A DNA stretch of 64,000 bases from Lunularia cruciata. Taxonomy: Eukaryota > Streptophyta > Marchantiopsida > Lunulariales > Lunulariaceae. Shown here piece by piece: positions 10,943 to 22,992 of this stretch. The position numbers and the translations under genes were made by a program. The DNA lies in the NCBI GenBank assembly GCA_948567375.1, contig OX419757.1, positions 70,494,001 through 70,558,000 on the forward strand. The letters run 5' to 3'. Below the pieces are notes generated by a model, which saw nothing but the letters and a program-made list of their open reading frames with translations, searched no databases and was not told the DNA's origin. The number at the start of each line of letters is the position of its first letter. The stretch's first letter is position 1.

Positions 10943-11391
10943 TAATCAGATTGTTTACCACTCTCAACTCAACTCAACTCAGATCAGTACTTGATCTGTC
11001 ACTCTATAAACTGTCAACAACTAGGCACTGATTACAGTCAAGCCACACCCACTCAAGCATAGAGAATCTAGGTGACGCTTGCCAGCCTCTGTCCACCATA
11101 GCCAGGAACTCGAAGGCTTAACATCAGAGAAGTGAGCTCTCTGGAGCTCACTTCAAAACTATACCCCCTAGACTCGAGCTAGCTCTAAAACCCTAACGGT
11201 CCTGCTGACGGCACACTTGACGGTGCAAATGGTGCAAAGTGACGGTGGGCCCCACCGTGAAGTCAGTACCCCGAACACAAAATCTAACCGTCGGAAAGTA
11301 GTCTCTGAGAAACTGCTAGAATAACTCTAACTACTATCACTGGAACTCTAGTGTCCGAGCATCTAGATGTGGAACTACAAATGGCGTGACA
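10943..11391 (-). repeat. Copy A 5' terminal repeat A1 (449 bp)
   Basis: 5' end of copy A, starting TGTCACGCC at 11391 and bordered by AATA. Highly similar to A2 (1777-2225) and equal in length. There is no B repeat between A1 and the element body, and none outside A1, which sets this apart from an ordinary LTR pair. Confidence 0.92.
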
Positions 11392-11539
11392 AATATTCTT
11401 GGAATTTTCACTAGATGGTAGACTACTCTATATACATTCTATATAATAAATATGTAATAAAAAGGAAACCAGAAACACACTTCACCTTTTTTGCTCATCC
11501 ATCTCACCCTTTCACTACTGTACTATGTAGAGTGCAAAT
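11392..11539. repeat. Host tandem-repeat unit left of copy B
   Basis: The part 11411-11539 (TCACTAGATGGTAG ... GTGCAAAT) matches 38248-38375, to the right of copy B. On the right side the same sequence is organised with a period of about 193 bp (similar starts at 38182 and 38375). Copy B therefore inserted into a pre-existing short tandem array. AAAT at 11536-11539 is repeated at 38179-38182. Confidence 0.75.
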
Positions 11540-11625
11540 TGTCATACCATTTACAGCGTTGCACCTAGATTGCTTGGACTCTAGAGTAGTAGTGTTAGTA
11601 GTCAAGAGTATTTTGGCGGTGAGGT
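11540..11625 (+). repeat. Copy B repeat A1, internally deleted
   Basis: Matches the first 80-90 bases of A (TGTCATACC..., CACCTAGATTGCTTGGACTC). It then jumps to sequence corresponding to the copy C leader near 21775, so about 370 bases of A plus the start of the leader are missing. Confidence 0.75.
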
Positions 11626-12560
11626 AGACAATGTGCAAAAGTGCTTGCCAAATTTCAAGCAAAGAGAATCAATTTTTGAGCAGTGGTTGTGATTTTGAGC
11701 TCAAGAGGTGAAAGTAAAACTAATATGGTGCAAGTTGTGCTCAGAAAGTGAAATTGAAGGTGGAGTTGGGAAACCATCCTCATGAATTTTTGATTTAAAG
11801 AAACCCGTCATTTCAGTTTGGCTTGAGTGGAGAGTTAATGGAGGATTTGACGGTCAACAAACTTTAAGGATTTATGTCAAATTTTATGTCAAATTTTTGC
11901 TAGAGTTTACGTTAAATTTTGGCCAAATTTGGAAGAGTTTTGCCAGATTTGGAGAGGGTTTAGAGATTTGAGGCATAGGGCAATGGGATATGAGAGGCTA
12001 TGAAGGACTAGAAGGGCTTAAAGGGCCATAAGGGCTTGCAAGTCAATTTGTTGGTGTGAGCCTAGCTAGTTTAGAGTAGATTTTGGTCATTGTTTAGCAA
12101 AATCTGCCCATTCTCCTAGATTGTGCGCAATAGGGTTTGACATCTAGATCTTTGGTTCCTAGACTAGTGCCTTAGCCAACTAGTACACTCTCACTTGTTA
12201 TCCTAGTGATGTTCTACTATTATCTATACATTGGTAGTTTGGCTAGGAGAGACAGTTTCATCCCATTCTTGGTGATCTTGGTAGCTTAGGAAGTAGCTAA
12301 CTCATATTATATCAAATGCCAAATTTTGGTAGAGTCCGTCTAGTGTTGATTTATGATATAGGCTATAAATCATAAATCAATGATATGGGCTCTTGATAGT
12401 GAGGATGGAGTGATGACCAATCAAATTACCCATGTTTCTCTTTGGTAAGGCCGAAAGTGATGACTTGCAGACCATGAGAGTGCATGTTGTGATGGCAGGT
12501 TACAAGTTGCCCTCTCTCCTAGTGTAATTATCATAGTTAGAGTTACATTAATCGGTGTCA
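11626..12560 (+). other. Copy B 5' leader
   Basis: Non-coding leader, collinear with 21775-22980 of copy C (GCAAAATCTGCCCAT, CTATACA...). The primer-like motif of copies A and C is decayed here (TTTTGGTAGAGTCC near 12325). Confidence 0.6.
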
Positions 12561-12889
12561 TTTTGTTGGAGGTGTTGGCACTTGGTGGGGTACTTGTGGA
12601 GGTTATAGTTACGGGTTGTAGTTCTTGGTTACTTTGTCATGACAGAGTTCTTTGGGGATTTTGGAGGAGATAGTGTTGCAATACGTAGTGGATTTACTTG
12701 AACTGGTGCTTGATATCAACCCATATCTCAAGTTCCAATGAGAGAGGAGATTGACTCTAAGTTGGAGTTTGACATAGGAGTTGATCCAGTTGAGAGTGCA
12801 CTTAGTATGTTAGCACCGTTGTTGTGAGACATGGATAAATTTATGGGGCCGCCAAAAGTCCCATGCATTACTCTGGTATGGTGGGTACT

Positions 12890-14822
12890 TGTGGTACCCA
12901 CATTTTTCATTTTGGATGAGTTTTGAAGAAGAAGTGTCTTGCTGAAACCAAATTGAAACCAAATGGAGAAGAAAAGAGAGGAAATTTGTATTTTGATCAA
13001 GCCCGAGGAAGTTGACTTTTTGTCCGACGAAGACGGACTCAGCCAGGATTGAAAGAGGGCAAACCCGAAGGAGGAATAGAAATTACAAGTCGAGATTCTT
13101 GTGATGGCTATATCTCAATGTTCACAAGTCCAAATCAAGCGTGCTATATCTCGTTGGAAACGTCTTGTTTAGCGCTTTCCATTGCCACCAAAATCACAAA
13201 GTTTGGAGGTCTATAGAAGAAGTTACAAGTATTTGAATTTTTGGGAGTAACTATACAAAGTAGTTTAGTGTCTTCGGGTTGGCGTCTTCAGACTTCGGAT
13301 TGGCATCTTTGGACTTCGGACTTCGGACTTCGGACTTCAGACTTTGGTCTTCGGATGTTGGACTTCAGTTTTACACAACTTTGGGTTAGAAGCTTCTTCG
13401 ACTCAAGACGAAGATGACTGTATCTGAGATAGTCGGAACTCGGAGTGCAATGAAGATCAATTCGGGAATCTTGCTAGAGGCATTAGAGAGAGTTAGGATA
13501 GAGAAAGAATAGATAGTTAGGATACCCGTGACTTCAATTTCAATTCCAATTGAAGATGGAACAAGAATTGAAGGAGAAGTAACAGTAGTGAATAAACCCG
13601 AAGTGCAAGATCAGACTGTAAGGGTCTTCGGGTCAGTAACATGAGAGATTATGGGAACGTAGGTTACAAATTGAAGGCGTAGATAGTGTACCAATGCTTT
13701 CAATTATAATTTGTGATGAGGATATAGTAGAATTAGCAAAAGAATTGATTGTAATTAGACCCGATGTTGCAGAAGTAGGAATACAAGTGTCATCGGACTT
13801 GATGATTGACACATTAGAGAAGAGTGGGTCAAGAGATAAGGATGTAGATAGATTACACGTGAGCTCAATTGTAGTTCCTAGTGAAGAAGTCGTAGAATTA
13901 GTGAAGGATTTGGTAGATGTAGATATACCTGAAGAAGGTGAAATAGTAGGAAGATCATCGGGTTTGGAAGCCGATGATGAGGTAGTCATCGGATCGGGAT
14001 GGATAAGTATCGATTTTGAGATAGGAAGAGTCAGATATGAAGAGATAGATTGTCCCTTGGGATTTGTAGGTAGGAAAAGATGTTAGGAAGCGATGCCTAG
14101 GTAGGCAAATCTGCCGTTTGCTTTAGTATTTAAGTGGAGCATTTGTAGTACGATGTTATTCAGTATGATGTTATTTAGTATTCATATTTCTGAAGATAGA
14201 TAAAGCAAAGTATTGTTCTTAGTACTCATTGCTTAAGCTTAATTCTGATTGTCAATTTCGTGTTTGTGTTTGTGAGTGTGTGGAGAATTCCAAAGATCTA
14301 GTCAATGTGTCTGTGTATGTTGGAATCTACAGCCTTGATCTTCATTCTGTGTGTTTGATCCTGAGTGAAGTGCATCGGAGCAATGCCTTGACAGATCTGA
14401 GAGGAATTGTAGTGTTGGTAGTATTCTGCATTGGTAAGTGCAGCACAAAGTTGATGTGAAGCAATTTTGATCGAGGAAGTTGTGCCTTCAATGGAGGGGT
14501 GGAACACAATTCTGAGGCAAAATCGGTCTTCACAGTGAAGTGCCGTCTTCGGGAGAATCTGAATCATCACAATCAAGAGTTGTTTGGACAGAATTTGCTA
14601 TGTTGTGATTATGTGTGTGTGTATTCGTGACAAGTTGTCATGATTGTGAGCTTGTTACTCTCTTCTGGATGTAGTTTCTACTTGAGAGATTAAAGAAGCA
14701 ATCAAGAAGAACTGCGATTGTGACGTTTGTCTTTGTATTTGACCAATTCTGGGTAGTATCTCTACGGGAACAAACTTTACTTACCTGATTACCGCAAAAG
14801 TGATATTTGTCGGGTTGTCACA
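12890..14822 (+). mobile_element. Solo LTR, about 1.93 kb
   Basis: Insert in the gag of copy B. It begins TGTGGTACCC and ends GGGTTGTCACA, flanked by GTAC (12885-12888 and 14823-14826). Copies A and C lack it at the same place. TG...CA ends with imperfect inverted termini and a 4-5 bp duplication fit a solo LTR left by LTR-LTR recombination. It contains a CTTCGGA-rich short repeat near 13290-13370 and an open frame at 13694-14086. The family is not recognised; no second copy is present in this window. Orientation is arbitrary. Confidence 0.65.
13694..14086 (+). other. Open frame of 130 codons inside the solo LTR
   Basis: An acidic, valine-rich product (IVELAKELIVI; SSEEVVELVKDLV-like repeats) with no motif I recognise. 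It contains two similar segments around VELAKELI and VELVKDLV. It could be chance, or the N-terminus of a coding region captured in a long LTR. Confidence 0.25.
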
Positions 14823-16679
14823 GTACCATTAAGTTGGATGACTTCATCTAGGAGTTCAATAATTGGTGTGATCTACAAAAAATGCAAAACCCAAATTTAT
14901 TCACACCCTTCATGACATGGAAGGGGTTGTTTTAGCATTTAGAGGGTCCTCCAATGGACGACTAGCATGAGTTCATGAGAGCTTGAGCACTTGGAGGAGA
15001 TTGAGCTATGGAGATAATATTGGTCTCCAAACTATATCTCCATCACTTCATGCTCAATTTCTAGGGGTAGATTGGCTATACCCACAAGTTCTAGTTCTAG
15101 TAGCGTTGGTAGATTTCTTGGAGATGGTGGCTACTACAAGTGGAGGTACTACTACAAGAGGTGGTGTAGTACCCCATGGTGGAGTTCTTCTAGTGTTTGA
15201 GGCAAAACTACCAAGGAGTGTGGACTGACAAGCTAAGGAGCTTGCAAGTGTTCCAATGGAAGGCTAAAGAGAGCATATGCAAGGCATACACTTGCATGAG
15301 ACAGCTGATCAATTTTACTCAGAGAGTTATTGAGACCCAAGCACTCCAATTTGGTATGGGATATTGGACAGGGAGTTGCAACGTAGAGTCCATGATGCTA
15401 CATTGTTACAGGCTACTTCGCCTACTTTGGCAATGGTCTTTGGTTTGGCTAAGCTTATTGAGCTCAACATGGTGGAGGATAGAGTGGTGACATCTGGATT
15501 TGGTAAGGAGACCTCATCCACAATAGTTACTTCTTTCAAAGTGCAATAGAGTGCACCATGCCATGTTGGTTTTTAAGGATAGGATGGACAGCCTAGGTCC
15601 TATGGAGCGAGTGGAGGGTCTAGTGTAACTCAACCTTTCATTTTCATTTTTCATTACTTTCATTTTTGGATCAATAGCAACCCGTGAGTGTTGCTTGTTG
15701 AACTTGTGGTGGACCTCATCATAGAAGAGAGTGCCCTTAGAGCAACAGACTTGATACTTCTGGTGCATCATAGCCAACACATAGACATTATGAGCATTGC
15801 CACAGATTTGGTCATACTAGTGATCAATGCTTTGACCTACACCTAGAGTTATGGAGTGGTAGAGTTTCTATGGAAGGTAGTAGAGGAGCTCCAGGTCATG
15901 GAGGACAAGGTTGTAGAGGATCCACACCTAGTAGGGGTGCAGTACCTGTTCTTACTTCTGATACAGCCATGGCTACTCAGATTGAGCAATTGGAGTAGAG
16001 ATTGGCTAGCATGGCCATAGCTCAAAGGAGATCAGATTCGAGTCTAGAGGCTTCCACCTCATATGTTGGTGATAGAGACATCTTCAATTTCATGTGCGGA
16101 GCAGCACAAGTGGATGCATCTGCCATAGTGATTAGGAGTGCAATATGTGCTCTAGAGCCTAAAAGAGCATCAATGGACCCACAAAGAAGAGAGGTTGGGA
16201 GACAAGTCAAACTTCTTCAATCTTTCACTCTCTAAGGCACTACAGACAACATCTATGGCTCCTAGACGTCCTAGTGTAAGCGTGGTAGGTGGTGATGGGG
16301 TGCATGATGGACTAAGTATTAGTTAACCATTCGCTACTACACAGACTGAGTCTAGTACAATGTTGAGAGTGGCTCAGCTTATTATGTACTTTCTATTATT
16401 CTCAGCCAATGACATGTTTACATCAAGAGTTCACCCAACCCTAGTGTTCCAATTGGCTGCCATGCTGTGTGAGAGTAGGGATGATGTGGTACCCATTGCT
16501 AGAGCAAAGGTGGTTGATAGTGGAGTTGACTTGGTTAAGGAGCATGGGATTTTCTCAACAACCAATGGTTTATGGCAGACAACAGTGGCTAGATTGGATG
16601 AGTTACCAATTAGACTAGCCTTTGAGCGAGTGAAATTTACACCTGGGGTTGTTGTGTTGGATAACTAGGGGACTTTTTT

Positions 16680-17060
16680 GTTTGGTGGGACTTCAGGGAA
16701 GGTCTATACACCATAGAGAGTCTTACTAGATTCTAGTGCATAACCCTTTATGTTGGGGAAGGCTATAGTTGTCGATCTGGAGTTACGGAAGATCCATGTG
16801 GAGAGGTGTCCATTTCAGATCTGGACATCTTTGGGGGATGGTTCTACATGATACATTCACATGTGGAGAGCTTGTTGTTCAGATTCAGCCCGGTCATCCA
16901 ACTGATAACTCTCTGGTGAGAGCTCAAGACATTGCAACCATAGATGAGTCATATGATGTGTTAGTTGGGGAAGTAGTGTTGTACCCCGTGGGTTTCAATA
17001 TTGACTATTGGGAGGAGATAACCTCCTATAGGCCAGGTTGGCAGTCTAGTGAGGGATGAG
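16680..17060 (+). pseudogene. Aspartic protease, copy B
   Basis: Collinear with the copy A protease. The active-site region near 16720-16745 is decayed (TTACTAGATTCTAGTGCATA reads LLDSSA then a stop). The conserved end SYDVLVGEVVLYPVGFNIDYWEE (split by no indels) lies at about 16950-17015. Stops and frameshifts make it non-functional. Confidence 0.7.
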
Positions 17061-17379
17061 TATGTTGTTTACTAGTATGCTTCAGTAGTGGCAATCTTGG
17101 CTCACTACAATCTAGGATAATGGCGGCTTTAGTTTCAGCTTTCAATGGTTTTGTTACTTGGCATAGTGACTTATTGGAGGGGAACACTCATGCAAAGGAT
17201 GCTCTAGTACCAAAGGAGATAATTTGGATTTGAAGTACAAGTGGGATTGTTCCATCCACCTTGGATTTTCTATTGTGGAGTTTAGAGGAGGCATTGCAGC
17301 AGCATGCAAATCAATTGGTGCAACATGCTTGGAGTAGAGCCTTTGTACCACCAAGAGACCAGTGTGAGGATGAGCCTCA

Positions 17380-18420
17380 AGAGTTGATTACCTTGACACC
17401 TTTGGATACCACACTCATTGCTTGGCAATATCCAATAGAGGGAGTATGTCTATTGGAGTTGTTTGATGGGATTAGCATTGGACTAGTTGCGGTACTATAG
17501 GCGGGTATACGAGTATAGAGGTACTTGTATGTGGAGAGAGAGATGAGACTACTAGGCTATCTCTCTCCATCATGTGGCACACTTGGCCTATCTTGAGTTA
17601 TGGCCAATGTCAATAATCAAAGGTTACCAAAAGGTCCTACTAGTAGACACTTTTTTTGTTGGGGGCGCATGATCTAGAGAGACATGGGCCTATTCATTTG
17701 GTGATTTTTGGATGGTCATGTTAGGGACCTACATGTCTTGGTTGAGGTTTGGTTCTTTAGGATCCCCATTTTGGTTTGTTTTGGGAGATGTTATGGATAC
17801 TATGACATCTCTAGGTTTATCAATCCATTTCTCCATCTTACATTTTAGAGAACGTCCCTTTGATGGGTGATTCTTACACTCGAGTAGTGACAAGTACACA
17901 TCAGGTCCATTCTTGGATGGGACCTGCCGTGTTGTTAGATGCAACCAAAGTGGGATCATGGGCTTATTGTCTTTATCTTTGGTGGATGAACCTCTTACCT
18001 AGAGAAGTTCTACAATGCGCTTATGATGGGATTCAGCAACTAGACCACATCATTGTTGATGACATCTTGGATGTTGGGCATTAGCCTCAAATGGTGGTAG
18101 TGGCTGATAAGTCACCTATGGCAATGTTGAACCTAGTTGGATAGCCTTGAGCTGCTTTTCCCACACTTATGAGTTTCATACGCTCTCATGCTTTTTGAGA
18201 GGGAGATCTTGGACTTGTTTGGTACTCACAATTATAGTAATTGGTGGAGCCCAATGCCAATGAGAGAGCGGGTGGTAGGTTTTTGCACCAATATTACTAC
18301 TATTCCAATAGTGTTAGAGGTATCTAAGCGTAAGGTGTTAGATCAAGCCATGGACCTGAATTGTTTGACTTGGATTGTGAGCCTTGGCTTAGTAGAGAAG
18401 CGTAGGATATGCTTGATAGG
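17380..18420 (+). pseudogene. DNA methyltransferase domain, copy B
   Basis: Same domain as in copy A. Motif I reads LLELFDGISIGL (about 17450-17485; Gly to Asp). The motif IV region at about 17710-17730 has Pro-Cys-Gln decayed to Ser-Cys-stop. Motif VI has lost the Glu-Asn-Val core (near 17850). The AHR...W block has become SWAYCLYLWWMN (about 17950). ERVVGF.T and the MDLNCLTWIVSLGL terminus (about 18260-18400) remain. Clearly inactive, but the collinearity shows the domain was part of the element before these copies diverged. Confidence 0.8.
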
Positions 18421-18929
18421 CATCACCACTCAGATGCTTGTAAGCTTTGTGCCTATCGAGATGATTCCGACACATGTTTGGGGTGATAGACCAAGTAGGC
18501 AGGGTGTTCTTGGGACACAACCAATGGCTACTAGGGAGAGTGGTCTACTTGTAGTCCATGTAGGTGAGCATGATCAACTTGGGATGTAGCTAGAGGACAT
18601 ATGGAGCTTGTAGCCATATCGGAGGGATTTTTCACATTGAGGTTGGGACCTTTGGTGGTTGGGAGCATGACACTACTACTCCCAAGGGTCCAGTGTAGCA
18701 GTCAATTAGTACATCTTCCACCCTTACAACAATTACAAAGGATACTTGGGAGCTAGATCTTGGACCCAAGCTTACAAGAGAGGAAGGACGAAGAGTTTGG
18801 AGGTTCTTGAGGTGCTACACAAGTTGTTTTGCCTTTGGTATGATGGATTTGGGTGCTCTAAAGGAACCTGGTACTAGAATTGAGCTTATTAGCAATACAT
18901 CAATTTTTTTGACGTCCCTACAAATATAG

Positions 18930-19660
18930 TGACATGGAGCAAGCATTGATTCAAAGCCAAAGTATAGACCTTTTTGAGGCTAGTTTGGTGGAGATTTCAC
19001 ATGGAGAGCATGTATCAGCCACAATGACGCTAGCCAAGAAAGATATGCATGGCAACTATACAAATAGGCGGATGTGTGGAGATTACCATCTTATCAATTG
19101 GCAAACTATAGGGCTGATTGGTAGCCATGCCTACATCGGAGGAGATCTTTGATGCAATTGGGCTTGCAAAGGTCTTCAGTACTTTGGGTGGAATATCATT
19201 AGTTTCCAATCAAGGAGGAGGATAAGTTCAAGATAACATTTTGGGATATTGATCTTCACGGTAAGGATGTGTTATATTAGTGGAGGTTCTTACCATTTGG
19301 GTTAAAGAATGCTCTTACCAAGTTCTAGAGGGTCATCAATAGGATCCTAGCTAGATTGGATTTTTCTTGGTGCTATATTGATGACATTTTGGTCTATAAC
19401 ACTATTGTGGAGGAGTATGAGAGACATTTGTCAGACATGTTTGAGAGGTTGAGATCTCATGGACTCAAATTCTTGGGAAGTGTAGGTTCTTCCACGAGTA
19501 GGTTGAGTAGATTGAGTATTTGGGTCACACTATCTACCCTGGAGGACTTGGTGTTCAACAGACCAAGGTGGAGGTTATTGCATGTATCCCTCAGCCTATA
19601 GATGTAGCAGAGTGCAAGTATTTCTTGGCTTAGCAAACTTCTATCATTGCTATGTTAGAG
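18930..19660 (+). pseudogene. Reverse transcriptase, copy B
   Basis: Contains MEQALIQS, RRMCGDYHLIN, the fingers/palm motifs and the active-site box CYIDDILVYN (about 19370-19400). Frameshifts near 19160, 19460 and 19600. The order and linkers match copies A and C. Confidence 0.85.
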
Positions 19661-19739
19661 GATTTTAGTTTCATTGCCAAAGCCTTGATGAAGCCAACCA
19701 AGCTTACACAAGAATGGTGTTGGGGAGATGAACAGGAGA

Positions 19740-20060
19740 GGGCTTTTGTAGAGCTCAAGGAGAGGTTGACATTTGCTCCTATTTTGAGGAGACCGATCAG
19801 AGGATGACCATTTCAGGTTCACACTGATTGGAGTATATTGGAGCTTGGAGCAATGCTCACTCAGCATGATGATGAGAAGAAGGAGTTTGTGGTGGCCTAT
19901 GCTAGTCGCTCCAATAATTCAGCAAGGCAAAGTATAGTTCATATGAGGGAGAGTGCTTTGCAATAGTTTGGGCAGTAGTACATTTCCAATGTTACCTATT
20001 TGGTAACCCCTTTACTCTCATCATTGATCATCACTAAAGTGGTTGATGGAATCCGAAAAG
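19740..20060 (+). pseudogene. RNase H domain, copy B
   Basis: Motifs VHTDWS and [12 protein letters not shown] remain (about 19816-19925); a one-base loss at about 19924 shifts the frame before the KYSSYE block. Collinear with copy C. Confidence 0.7.
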
Positions 20061-20369
20061 CTTTCAAGGAAGCTTGCACGATGGGCTATGATTTTATAGG
20101 ATTATGATGTCACAATTATTCACAAACATGGAGTGGTGATCTGTGATGCAGATGGCTTGAGTGGAAACCGATGTCCCAACTAGCAAGATCATACTGGAGC
20201 ATGTTGGTATGGTGAGACAGATAAGAAGATGGTGCCAAGTTGGCATGCATTTTCCTTTCTTTGTATATTTTTTGAGGCTTTGGTGGTATCTCTATCAACG
20301 CATATAGTAGGAGTTATTGAGGTCACAAATCCAAAGAGTGTAGATAGTGGTACATTTCAATGAGACATT

Positions 20370-21165
20370 CATGATGATGTCTTAATGATGGACTATTTTT
20401 GCATTGGTGTTGTGGGTGGCACAATTAGGGCCAAGGAGTTAGCAAGATTGTGTCCTTCAATGAGCTAGGTGGTTCAAATTGGAGAGTAGACACCTTTTGC
20501 ATGTATGGGAGGATGGTAGAGTGAGAGTAGTACCACTTCCATCTCAAAGACCATATTTGGTCCATCATGCTCATGAGAAGCTAGGGCTTTGGAGTAAAGC
20601 ATACATATAGCGTGCTCCTTAGTCATTATTGGTGGCACGGTATGCAAACCAATGTACAACATTTTGTTGCCAAATGTGTGGTTTATGACCAAATTCAAGT
20701 ATCATTCAATGCTCCTACACCACAATTACACCCATTACCTATCATGGGGTTGGATTACCATTGGAGTGTGGACTTTGCTGGACCTTTACCATTGATTGTG
20801 AGACATCATTGATACATTTTGGTGATGGTAGAGCACTTCTCCAAGTAGATTGAGTTGGTGTCACTTCTTGACAAGTCCAATGAAGGGACAACTTCCTTGT
20901 TCCTAGATTGGGTTCTCAATCATTTTGGTGCACCTGCTAAGATTTTGACTGATCAGGGTACAAAGTTCGTGGAGGAGTCTCAAGTCTTGTGTGACAAGAC
21001 TTTGATTGATCATCGTACTACCTCCCAAGATTACCTTGAGGTAGATGGCTTAGCAGAGAGAGTGGTTCAGACAATGAAGTATGCTTTGTAGAGAGGCCAC
21101 TTGGGAGATTGGGATCTCTAATTATCTTGGTTGGCCATGGGATATCGGTTCAGTTGGCAAAGCCT
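20370..21165 (+). pseudogene. Integrase N-terminal part, copy B (interrupted by copy C)
   Basis: Zinc domain at about 20560-20690 (CVVYD, second Cys lost). Catalytic core: SVDFAGPLPL, LTDQGTKF, then ADGLAERVVQ at about 21046-21075. The reading is cut at 21165 by insertion of copy C and continues at 36757 (CCTTAGCATCC ...). GCCT is duplicated across the break. Confidence 0.82.
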
Positions 21166-21624
21166 TGTCACGCCATTTGTAATGTCGCATCTAGATTGCT
21201 TGGACATTGGAGTTGCAATGATAGTAGTTAGAGTTATTTTAGTAGTTTCTCAGAGACTACTTTCTGACGGTCAGATTTTGTGTTTGGGGTATTGACTTCA
21301 TGGTGGGGCCCACCATCACTTTGCACCATTTGCACCATTGAGTGTGCCATCAGTGGGACCATAGGGTTCAGATCTAGCTCAAGTCCAAGGAGTATACTTT
21401 TGAAGTGCAGCTCCAAAGAGCTCACTTCTCTAATGTTGAGCCTTTGAGTTCTTGGCTATAGTGGACAAAGGCTAACAAGCATCACTTGGATTCTCTATGC
21501 TTGAGTGGGTGTGGCTTGACTGTAATCAATACCCGGTTGTTGGCAATTTATAGAGTGATAGATCAAGTACTGATCTGAGTTGAGTTGAGTTGAGTTGAGT
21601 TGAGAGTGGTAAACAATCTGATTA
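21166..21624 (+). repeat. Copy C 5' repeat A1 (459 bp)
   Basis: Starts TGTCACGCCATTTG and ends ATCTGATTA. Matches A2 at 36197-36646. A GAGTT run near 21572-21602 is one unit or more longer than in A2, accounting for part of the length difference. Followed directly by the leader, without a B repeat. Confidence 0.9.
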
Positions 21625-22992
21625 CATCAAGGAAGTGAGATAAGGAGGAAATTGGGTGCAAGAACTTCAAGTGTTGGTGGTATCTCCGAGCTTGGTGGGT
21701 CGTTGGTAGCTCGATTCAAGTTCAGTTTTTCCCTAGTGTGTAGAAGCTTGTTCAATTGATGCAGATTTGGTAGTAAGGCAGATGGTATGCGGAAGTGTTG
21801 GCCAATTTTTGAGCAAAGAAAGAGCAAATTTTGAGCAATGGTTGTGATTTTGAGCTCAAGAGGTGAAGACATGACCAATTTGTTGTGAGTTGGGCTCAAA
21901 AAGTCAAATTGAAGGTGGAGTTGGGAAGCTATTCTCATGAATTTGTGATTTGGAGAAACTCGTGTTTTCAATTTGGCTCGAGTGGAAAGTTAGCGGGGGA
22001 TTTGGCGGTCAACCAACTATTGGGTTTACGTCAAATTTTACATTAGACTTTGGCCAAATTTGGAGGAGTTTTGCTAGTTGGCCAGATTTAGAGGACTTCC
22101 GCCAAGTTGGAGGACTTTTGCAAGTTTGGAGGACTTTTGCCAGATTTTGGAGGAGGTTCAAAGTGGCAAGAAGAAAGGTCTCATTTGGCTAAATTTTGGC
22201 ATTTCAAGGCTTCAAGGCATAGGGATGTGGGCTATGAAGGCCTAGAAGGGCCAGCAAGCCAACTTGTTGGCATGAGGCTAGCTAGTTTAGAGTAGATCTT
22301 GGTCATTGGTTGGCAAAATCTAGCATAGAAATGTGGGCTATGAAGGGCCAGAAGAGCCAGCAAGCCAGCTTGTTGGCATGAGGCTAGCTAGTTTAGAGTA
22401 GATGTTGGTCATTGGTTGGCAAAATCTGCCCATCTTGCTAGATTGTGTGCAATAGGGTTTGACCCCTAGATTTCTTGTTCCTAGATTGGTGCCCTAGCCA
22501 ACTGGTCCACCCTCACTTGTTGTCCTGGTGATTGTGCCACTGTTATCTATACACTTGTAGCTTTGGCTAGGAGAGGCAATTTGATCCCATTCTTGGTGAT
22601 CCTGGAAGCTTAGGATTTAGATACAAACTTCTCTTATGTCAAATGCCAAATGGTGGCAGGTCAATCCCGTGTTGTTTTATGAGATGGAGGGTTTTCATTT
22701 AGATTTCTTGTGATTGGACCTCCTCCATTCTCTGCTTCTTGTTTGTGCATCACGTTTGTGTGAGGTGCCCTGACTTTTGAGCATTGGCGCTATGGTGTGC
22801 TCTTGGTAGTGAGGCTGGAGTGATGACCAATCAGACTACCTTTATTTCTCTCCAGTGAGGCAAGAAGTGATGACTAGCAAGAAGTGATGACCTGCATATC
22901 GTGAGAGTGCGTGTTGTAATGGCAGGTTACAAGTTGCCCTTTCTCCTAGTGTAGTTATCTTGGTTAGAGTTACATTAGTGGGTGGTGCTTAG
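21625..22992 (+). other. Copy C 5' leader with primer-site-like motif
   Basis: Non-coding leader. It contains an imperfect internal duplication (about 22217-22315 and 22330-22430, sharing TTGTTGGCATGAGGCTAGCT). At 22651 it reads TGGTGGCAGGTC, the counterpart of TGGTGGCAGAGC in copy A, again far (about 1 kb) from the end of A1. Confidence 0.55.

Larger units (their letters stand above)
1671..11391 (-). mobile_element. Gypsy-type retrotransposon with methyltransferase and PHD finger, copy A
   Basis: A 9.7-kb element in minus orientation. It starts TGTCACGCC at 11391, ends GCACGACA at 1671, and is bordered by a 4-bp duplication AATA (1667-1670 and 11392-11395). In element order it holds repeat A1, a leader of about 1 kb, Gag with two zinc knuckles, aspartic protease, C5 DNA methyltransferase, reverse transcriptase, RNase H, H2C2/DDE integrase, PHD finger, a short 3' tail, then repeats B1, A2 and B2. 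Many stops and a few frameshifts make it non-autonomous now. It is the copy with the best-preserved methyltransferase. Gypsy assignment rests on the PR-RT-RNaseH-IN order and the integrase motifs; the methyltransferase, the PHD finger and the repeat layout are outside the usual scheme. Confidence 0.9.
12560..15890 (+). pseudogene. Gag region, copy B, split by a solo LTR
   Basis: The N-terminal part (about 12560-12889) matches the copy A and C Gag start, then a solo LTR intervenes (12890-14822). It resumes at 14823 (GTACCATTAAGTTGGATGAC). The Gag core is at about 15190-15490 (RQNYQGV ... DRELQRRVHDATLLQA). The zinc-knuckle region at about 15690-15850 is badly decayed. The downstream region 16002-16668 is collinear with the unknown Gag C-terminal region of copy A. 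Confidence 0.7.

Noticed and set aside
1671-11391. DIRS/PAT-type tyrosine-recombinase element, suggested by the split repeats
   Set aside because: An H2C2/DDE integrase is encoded and 4-bp target-site duplications are present; no tyrosine recombinase motif was seen.
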